A stretch of 64,000 nucleotides of DNA, taken from NCBI GenBank assembly GCA_030490835.1, contig CM059973.1, positions 54,998,008 to 55,062,007 of the forward strand, read 5' to 3'. The stretch's first letter is position 1. Each line of letters begins with the position of its first letter. This DNA comes from Annona cherimola. Taxonomy: Eukaryota; Streptophyta; Magnoliopsida; Magnoliales; Annonaceae. Below, piece by piece: positions 57,002 to 64,000 of this stretch. Both the position numbers and the translations under genes were made by a program. The notes under the pieces were generated by a model. The model was given only the letters and a program-made list of their open reading frames with translations, ran no database searches and was not told the origin of the DNA.

Positions 57002-57049
57002 AATTAAATTGATTGTCAAGTATAATAGTAAATTGATCATGCTTTTGTA

Positions 57050-58330
57050 AATTTCTTATTCATTTTAATCTTTACACTTATGCATGCTTTTACACTTTTG
57101 ATTTTGATTTTTTTAAAACATATTTTGATATATTTGGTTTGAAAAATGAAAATATACTTAGTTTCTTTTATTTATAACTTGAAAGAGAAGGTTAAAAGGC
57201 TAATTCTCCTATCATACTCATTTTCAATTCACCTTTCACAAATTTTTCAAAGTCCTTGCAATACACTTCTTTGGTAAAGCCAGAAATGATATCATCCACA
57301 AATTTTCGAAAATAAAATGTCAAGTGGATTTTTTTAAATAAATTAGTGTCAAATTTTTCTCATTTTAATTTCTTGTGGAGTAAGATTCGACTCAATTTAT
57401 TATACCAAGCTAGAGGAATCTATTTTAAATTATATAATGCTTTGTAGATTTGGATACATAGCTGGGACATTCGTATCTTTAAGGTTGAGAGGTTGTTTGA
57501 CATATACCTCTTCATCAATACACTCATTTAAGAATGCATTTGTATATTCATTTAAAGTAATTTGAATTGTTTAAATAATATAAAGACTAATAACATTCTT
57601 ATGACTTCAAGTGTAGAAATTTAAGTGTAGCAACTAGAGTGATGAACGGGTTTGGAAACAAGTAGAAGTAAAAAGTTTTCACTTAGTATCACATCATTTT
57701 TTATATAAGTTGACCTCTTAACTACTTAAGTATCCTATTTTTTTTATTACCACTTCATTTTGATCATTTCATATCTTTATATGTATTACTCTATTATTTT
57801 AACTTTATTCTCTTTACCCCTAATCATACCCTCTATCATATTATATCATTTCTTACTCTTTCAAAATTTTATTATTACATCTTTTTACTTTTATATCCTT
57901 TGAGACAAACCTTGAATTTCTAATCATAGTGTGTGCCCTCTTCCTGAAAATAACCTTAAGTTACTAAAGTGCTTTGTTTCCTGTAATAATCCTAGATTCA
58001 TCATATTATTTATGGAGTTCCATTTTGTATTAATAGCTAAATGATCATTTAGTTCTAGCATAAGGTTATATATATTATTTCTTTTAAATTGATCAAGTTC
58101 TTCTTGTATTACTAGAATTTAATTTTCATCGACAATATCCTTTCTGACGGTTTTCAGTTTAGTATGAAATAAGAAAACAAAATTATCACAAATACTTTGA
58201 ATATAACTTTGAGTTTTTATCTTGTCATTGATATCTCCCGTTACATTATCTAATGGATGATTTTATGAGCTTTCACATAATTGAGAAGGGTCAGACACAT
58301 TACCAATATTTACCTGATCTTTATCATTAG
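57050..58330 (-). pseudogene. Fossil copia reverse transcriptase, reverse
   Basis: Read on the minus strand from 58330 down: a short integrase-end segment (text like VTGDINDKIKT), then IQEELDQFKRNN (about 58080-58120), and, after a MITE at 57649-57911, NAFLNECIDEEVYVKQPL (about 57490-57545). A decayed ALYGLK and the YVDD region (about 57280-57300) follow. Last come MIGEL, YIFIFQTKYIKI and KKIKIKSVKA (57080-57200), the RT C-terminal part. Many stops and frameshifts; the catalytic box is not intact. No LTRs are attached. The text fits a Ty1/copia (Sirevirus-like) pol. Confidence 0.75.
57649..57911. mobile_element. MITE-like insertion in the copia fossil
   Basis: GGTTTGGAAACAAG near the left end and, inverted, GGTTTGTCTCAAAGG at the right. 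Both arms also have AGTAAAAAG. The interior resembles the 19112 and 55431 MITEs ('tattctctttacccctaatc'). It interrupts the RT text between VRNK-like and AFLN-like parts. The target duplication is not clear, probably through decay. Confidence 0.5.
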
Positions 58331-58598
58331 TAGGGATGCAATTTGAGTTCATAAAACTTCAAATTGCCTCCCTATTATAAAAACTTGGTTGATATTTTGG
58401 GTTAGCAAGTTTTGGTTTAAATTAAGATCAATAAGTTTAAAATGTTATCTCAATATAAATCAATAAGTGATTTAAAAAATAATAATAGTAATTCATAATC
58501 CAATTAAATTTATGAAAATCATACTAGCATAATATATTTTAAAAATATATTTTATCTTTTTCAAAAGATAAAAGAAGAAAATTCATAAATGAAAATAA

Positions 58599-59073
58599 GG
58601 GATTTTTGCAAATATGCATACAAAGTTTGACCAATATTTAATTTGTGTCCTTCAGTTTATCGAAATTGTAAATATGCCTATAAGGTTTACATAAATTGCA
58701 AGCATGTCCCTTCCATTAAGACCCAATTAGTTTTTTATCAAATGACGAAAATGCCCTTCACACCAAGTAATGCACATAATGTTTCCAACTATTATCGACA
58801 TACTTTCTACTTTATTATTTTATATATGTTTACCTATATTATTATTTTAGATTATTTTTACAAATATGCTTATAATATTTGTAAAAATTGCAAGTGTATT
58901 ACTTAGCTTAAAGAACATTACCATTATTTTACAAAAAAATCTAACGGCGTCATAACAGAAAAGCGACGCTTGCAATTTTATGCAAATCTTATGGATATAT
59001 TTGTAATTTTGAAAAACTTAAGGATAAGGAAGAAATATTAGTCAAACTTTATATACATATTTATAAAAATCCC
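58599..59073. mobile_element. Mutator-like MITE, 475 bp, 9-bp duplication
   Basis: Flanked by a perfect 9-bp duplication TGAAAATAA (58590-58598 and 59074-59082). Long terminal inverted repeats: the left end GGGATTTTTGCAAATATGCA and the inverted right end GGGATTTTTATAAATATGTA continue matching for about 50 bases or more (AAAGTTTGAC-AATATTT). The interior has no transposase. The 87-residue frame at 58643 is not credible. The 268 bases before it (58331-58589) show nothing recognisable. Confidence 0.85.
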
Positions 59074-59082
59074 TGAAAATAA

Positions 59083-60787
59083 TATAATTTACCTACAATG
59101 TAATTTTAACATGACAAATATCTATACAAACATAAATATATATATACATAGAAATATAATTTAAATTATATATAATATACTTTACATTAAAAATAAATTG
59201 AAAATCAAGTTCAGTTTGCTCAAACACTAATTCTAATTGCAAGTAAAACTCTTTGGGTTTAAGTTCATCAAATTTTGGCATTGCAAATCAAGCCCATAAT
59301 TAATGTCTTTTAGGTTTGGTCGATCAAGTTTAGTATCAACTCGGCCAAAGCTGCTTCCATTAGTTACCTATTGTTGTGTGGTTTTTCAACTTTCATTAGT
59401 TCATCTATTCCTGGTTGTACTTTAAGACTTCAAAGTTTTCTTTAACATATAGAAGATTAATCTTTCTCGACCTTATGTTACTTTTATCAAAGATGACATT
59501 TATGGATTTTTTACCTTAAATGTTCACTTATTGTAAATTCATTATACTTCTTGTGGAGTCTCACAAACCTACTATGCCCACCACAAGACCGAATTGGTCG
59601 TTATCATAGTAAATTTTTATACGAAATCAAGCAGAACTTCCACAAAATTTGAGGGGTAAGTTTCAACCATACGTGACTTGCTAAACCTATTTAATCGTCA
59701 AACATTCTAATATCAACTATTAAAGAAACAATCTATTGTACAAACATATGCAATAATCCATCACGAACCATCCATCATCATCATCCATAACCATCAATCA
59801 ATACTAATCTAAAACACCAATCAATCATGAATATACAAACATTAAATAAAATACCACCATGTCATCACAACAATAAATATATATATTTTTTATCATTTGT
59901 TATATACACATTCATATCCAAAAAGAAATCATAAGGATCTAATAGTAATTGATATCAATTAGATATGAGTCTCATCTTAGCCCTGCTAAGAGCACCGACT
60001 TCCATTTTAGACTTCATGCTAAAACTATTGTCTGAAGAAAAATATTACAAATAGTGCGAGTCTAGGCAAACTTAGTAAGTAAGAATGTAATGAAAATAAA
60101 TAAAGTTCAATCATAATACAAAAATTCAGGTATGCTAATACTCACAGGTTAAACACTAACCCAATATCATTGCAAATATGATGTGTCATTACACACCCAA
60201 CAAAGCATGCAATAAATCATTGTAACTGCATCTATTGCATGCATCTATCATAATCTCATGATCCCCGAGACACTTCATCTCTTCCATAAGCTAATCGGCT
60301 CATTGTGGGTCACAACCCATTTGTATTCATGTCTCTTTCAAGTCATGTCATGTGATTTAATTTTAGAAATAATAATGGCAATCGCAAGTAATGCAATTTA
60401 AAAATATAGAACAATCACAGCTCGGTTAGAGGTGTGTAGTGTGGCTAGGTTAAGTACAACATGGTGTGTAAATGATTCCATCACCCAAACAACTGGAACA
60501 TCTTCTCCATTCATTGCGCTCACAAGCACACATGCAACACATGTCATGCTTGCTTGAATCAATCGATCATGGCCAACTGTTGGGGGGCTTACTCCTCAAG
60601 TTTGGTATTTAATCAAATCCAATTCTAAATGTTCTAAAACTTAGACGAAATCTAACTATGCAATTAATACATGGAATTTCACTAAATCCCCACATTACAA
60701 TAAGTATCACTTAATATAGCTAATTTTAGCTGCATATAGTGAATTTGTTTGCACTAGATATATTTAGCTACAATTACGTAGTTAGCT
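59083..60787. other. Unassigned AT-rich stretch, possibly a decayed LTR
   Basis: No gene or clear element. The segment from about 59558 (TGTGGAGTCTCACAAACC) to about 60600 has features of a gypsy LTR: a 'gcgagtctaggcaaacttag' phrase near 60058, 'acccatttgtattcatgtct' and conserved-looking 'catgcaacacatgtcatgct'. No partner LTR or target duplication was found, so this stays a guess. Confidence 0.25.
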
Positions 60788-60796
60788 ATAAATAAT

Positions 60797-61174
60797 GGAT
60801 CCCGGTTCAATGCACCCGGGTCCATTGAGCCTTAATGCACGCAGGTGCACTTCACCTATGTTTTTTATTTTTTTTGAAATTTTTTTCATGAAAATATTAA
60901 TCTAAGTGTATTTAACATGCGTGTAAGTTTTTACCATTTTTTGGAGATTTTTAGATTTTTTCAGATTTTTTAAAATCAATGGCATTTTTAGTAATTTAAA
61001 ATTACTAAAAATGTCACTGATTTTAGAAAATTCGAAAAAATATCTAAAAATCTCCAAAATGGTAAAAATTTATACACATATTAAATACACTTAGATTAAC
61101 AGTTGTGTAAAAAGAGTTTCAAAAAAATTTTAAAAAATGGGTAAAGTACACCTGGGTGCATTGAATCAAGTTCC
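60797..61174. mobile_element. Foldback MITE, 378 bp, 9-bp duplication
   Basis: Flanked by a perfect 9-bp duplication ATAAATAAT (60788-60796 and 61175-61183). Almost the whole element is one long imperfect palindrome. Ends GGATCCCGGTTCAATGCACC and, inverted, GGAACTTGATTCAATGCACC; centre CATTTTTAGTAATTT at 60981 and its inverted partner AATTACTAAAAATG to about 61015. The 9-bp duplication points to Mutator-like transposase. No ORF. Confidence 0.88.
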
Positions 61175-61183
61175 ATAAATAAT

Positions 61184-62346
61184 TGGTTGTTTTTTAGGTG
61201 GTGACGTCCAGTTAATGTAGTCATTTTTTATATAAAATGTAACTGAAAGTCACAATGTAATGTAATTATCAAAATGTGGCGGAAAATACTAATAAAACTT
61301 TGATTGCGATTAATATAGGATTTAACTACATGTGGTTAAATTAATCAAATCTTTTGCTATATTTTATTAAACATAAGTAAATAAAAAACTTGCAGCAAAA
61401 ATTTGTCGGCGTGTACTACTTTTTCATATAATGCTAGATTCTACATGATACTCTAGGGATTCCATCCAAGGCTTTTCATTAATGTTATATGCAGCAAAAA
61501 ATTTTGTTGCATGTAATATTATATGTTGTGTCACTATAAATAACATTGAAGTTGGACCGCAAATATCTTGTAGTTGGCTTCCTTTAGATGATATGCCCAA
61601 ATTTATATCCAATCACAAAAAGGTAGTAGCATATGAGCATCTTTCTTGTAGTAATCCATGTAGACGCATCATGAGATGGTTACACTATGAGATGGTTACA
61701 CTCCTAGTTAAGGACAAAAAAGATGAAAAAACCACTATAACTTTGATCCACTAGTGTATTCATATATAATAGACAGTGTACGTAGTTTACTACTTGGATA
61801 TATGAAACTTGGTTTATATAACAATGTCAGAATCCTTAATTCCAGTCCTGACCCATTAGCCTGAGCAGACTAACGTGAGATATTGCGAGGAATCATGCAG
61901 TTGTTAGGAATTAGAAGTGGGAATGTATCATCCATCACTGTCATGGAGGGTGAAAGTGCCCTTTACTATTTCTCTTTGATTAATTCATTTCATTAGTTCG
62001 GCCTACATATACCTGTCATTGTCGGCCCAAAATATGCGCGTCAATCTGCACACTAGTTAATTACTAAAGGGGAATATTCAAATATTCTCCGTTACCTGTA
62101 CCATAGAAGAATTCGGAATTGCTACCCCATTTTAGCCCCCTTTGCGTTTAGAATTATTTATTTCACTAGAAATCCAAGTTGAATTCATCTGAATCAAGAA
62201 CTTTTTTAGGTACTATTTGATAAAAGTGAAAAGGTGTAAATCAACGTAATAAAATTATTTTTATCAATGCATCTGTTTAAGAAATTTGATGTTATGGATT
62301 CTATCTACCAAAATATTAGTAGTAACCTCATCGATCGAACCCACCT
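61184..62346. other. AT-rich stretch without recognised features
   Basis: No element termini, ORFs above noise or RNA genes recognised. The 90-residue frame at 61482-61754 has no motif and no supporting context. The text just left of the foldback element at 60797 and right of it at 61184 is presumably one interrupted older sequence. Confidence 0.5.
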
Positions 62347-62560
62347 TACTAATTATATAAAATTTATTCCACTCATTACATTTATATTCATTTATTTGAC
62401 TAGAAACCCAGTTTCTGTTAAATCAAACATGTGCACTAGACTCATTTAATTCTACTAATTATATAAAATTTATTCCACTCATTACATTTATATTCATTTA
62501 TTTGACTAGAAACCCAGTTTCTGTTAAATCAAACATGTGCACTAGACTCATTTAATTCTA
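62347..62560. repeat. 106-bp perfect tandem duplication
   Basis: Copy one 62347-62452 and copy two 62453-62558, both starting TACTAATTATATAAAATTTA and ending CATTTAATTC; I saw no difference between them. Recent duplication, or assembly artefact. Confidence 0.9.
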
Positions 62561-62639
62561 AAATGGGGTGAAATCATTTTTGAAATTATAAAAAATGTAT
62601 GCAAAACTTCAGAAATGGTGAATTTTAGTTTTGGAACTA

Positions 62640-63334
62640 AATACATGCGGGCCAATATAAAAATAAAGGAAGCATTAAACATTTTCTAGTTAGTAAAATT
62701 TTAGTTCTCAAGTAAGTTGGATGAGCATGGAGTCCTTTGGTCCTATCTTCTAGCCAACGTATCAAAAAAACTTTGGCGATATAAAAGAAGCACTTGCGAG
62801 AGCTAGTAATAGAAAAAAATACGTTAGCGCAAGTGTGAAAGACTCCAGAGTGCTTCATTGTGAAATTGATTTCTGGTGAAAATTCAAAGGAAAAGCTAAA
62901 GTTGTAGATTCTTAAAGATGTTGGTGCAAAAAGTTCAAAGCTACAAATTACTGACAAATCGAAGAGTTGTCACTCTTGCAGCTGTGCTAAACAGATTTTC
63001 TTTTCATTTAAAGTTTATTTTGTATTAGTTTAGTGTTAATGATAATCAAACCAAGAGGAAGTAAGTTAAGATATTGACTACTTCATTAGCTCACCTAGAG
63101 CTTAATATCAATCCGGAAGATGGTTGAACTAACTACAAAATTATAACTTATATGTTGAAGTTGGTTAGTGAAATTTAGTCTTGTGTACTTGGAGAGTGGA
63201 GTATGTCTAGGGTTGACCAAACTACTATAAATATTCTTATCTTTCTTATTTGATTTCATTATTGCGGATTATATTTTTTCTTATTCATATCATTCTGATG
63301 AAGTTCTTCAAATAGTCATTATATGGGACCAACA
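62640..63334 (+). repeat. Sirevirus-like LTR 3' fragment
   Basis: 63190-63240 reads 'cttggagagtggagtatgtc' and then 'ccaaactactataaatattc', the conserved R/U5 text of the Sirevirus LTRs and nearest to S4 (56217-56260). Ends GGGACCAACA at 63334, a typical terminus. The left limit is uncertain; no TG start or partner LTR was recognised. Confidence 0.5.
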
Positions 63335-63376
63335 CAATATTTTATAAAACTGCTAGCTGTATTTTTTATTTGAAAT

Positions 63377-63702
63377 ACCATTATAAATATTTTAAGTAGG
63401 GCCCACCCAAAACATTGATCCATGATTTTTGTAGAGTCATAAAACGAATGATTTTGATCAAAATAAGTGGACTGAATATTAATTTACCATTATAAATATT
63501 TTAAGTAGGGCCCACCCAAAACATTGATCCGTGATTTTTGTAGAGTCAAAAAACGAATGATTTTGAACAAAATAAGTGGACTGAATATTAATTTACCATT
63601 ATAAATATTTTAAGTAGGGCCCACCCAAAACATTGATCCATGATTTTTGTAGTCATAAAACGAATGATTTTGAACAAAATAAGTGGAATGAATATTAATT
63701 TA
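63377..63702. repeat. 109-bp tandem array, three copies
   Basis: Units start ACCATTATAAATATTTTAAG at 63377, 63486 and 63595 and contain GGGCCCACCC and AAAACGAATGATTTTGA. Only a few differences: ATGATTTT/GTGATTTT, TCAT/TCAA, and a two-base loss in the third unit. Confidence 0.92.
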
Positions 63703-64000
63703 ATCACCAAAATGAGCCCAAAAAAGATAACAACACTACATGCTTAAGTGTTATCGACAACTCCAAAGTATTTTTGTGAATATTTGCAACCAAATTTAAG
63801 TTACAAAAATGGCTGCCTTCGAGGACATTAAATTGATGAAGTGCATGTAGTTAACTGGTGGTGATCATATAATTAAGGTAATAAAGATGGAGATGGGTGG
63901 GTGAGAAAAGCGACAGCGGCTTGGCTTTCTTTGTCTTGTTGTAAAGAATCTGAGAATCAAGATTAGTACTACGATTACATGCTTGTATATTATACTTTAA
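63703..64000. other. Window end, nothing recognised
   Basis: No ORF, element terminus or RNA gene is visible in the last 298 bases. Confidence 0.5.

Noticed and set aside
58643..58906. 87-residue plus frame with Cys-Lys-rich repeats (YINCKH, NICKNCK)
   Set aside because: It lies in the Mutator-like MITE; the similar ends reflect the terminal repeats rather than a zinc protein.
61482..61754. 90-residue plus frame with several Cys
   Set aside because: No recognised domain, no upstream promoter features, opposite-strand frame of similar length; chance is likely.
62637..62957. 106-residue minus-strand frame
   Set aside because: Overlaps a Sirevirus-like LTR fragment and has no domain signature.

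Overview
The window reads as intergenic heterochromatin of a flowering plant. It is AT-rich and almost entirely LTR retrotransposons: Ty1/copia elements of the Sirevirus (SIRE/Maximus) type primed by initiator tRNA-Met, Ty3/gypsy elements of the Athila type primed at a TGGCGCC site, and long chromovirus-like (Tekay/Del-type) solo LTRs. Small non-autonomous DNA transposons are scattered on top. I find no convincing host gene, tRNA, rRNA or CRISPR array. The species cannot be told from the sequence.

Left part (1-25.4 kb). The end of Athila-like element D (1-1555) is interrupted by reverse-oriented Athila-like element C (LTR 1556-2950, 3' region and an accessory ORF 15360-16578, pol tail to 17917). 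C is split by Tekay-like solo LTR T1 (3260-14255, target duplication GATCT). T1 is split by Sirevirus S1 (4276-12618, duplication CATAT), which has both LTRs, a primer site, reiterated polypurine tracts and a broken gag-pol. C is cut at 17918 by Athila-like element B, which has lost pol (17918-24499). B carries a MITE and a reverse Sirevirus solo LTR, S5 (21957-23665, duplication ATCTA). B is followed by a Sirevirus LTR fragment, S3 (24500-25415), with its own MITE.

Middle (25.4-43.7 kb). Sirevirus S2 (5' LTR 25416-26995) is interrupted inside gag by a structurally complete 12.0 kb Athila element, A (27556-39563, duplication ATGAA), with recognisable gag, protease, RT-RNase H and integrase, all broken. 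S2 gag resumes at 39564 and stops near 40768. It then abuts the 3' end of a different Sirevirus-like element, S4, which carries a degraded accessory ORF (41296-43282) and a 3' LTR (43676-56370).

Right part (43.7-64 kb). The S4 LTR is split just after its TATA box by Tekay-like solo LTR T2 (44230-55852, duplication GAATT). T2 holds the same family in the opposite orientation, T3 (47551-54893, duplication CCTCT). T3 holds Sirevirus solo LTR S6 (47966-49270, duplication ATTAG). Beyond lie a chromovirus-like LTR end, a reverse copia RT fossil (57050-58330), two Mutator-like MITEs with 9-bp duplications (58599-59073 and the foldback 60797-61174), and two short tandem arrays (62347-62560, 63377-63702).

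Every coding region is decayed, so nothing here works as a pathway. The value of the window is its nested chronology, the palindromic and tandem repeats inside the LTRs, and an accessory ORF that appears in both an Athila-type and a Sirevirus-type element.
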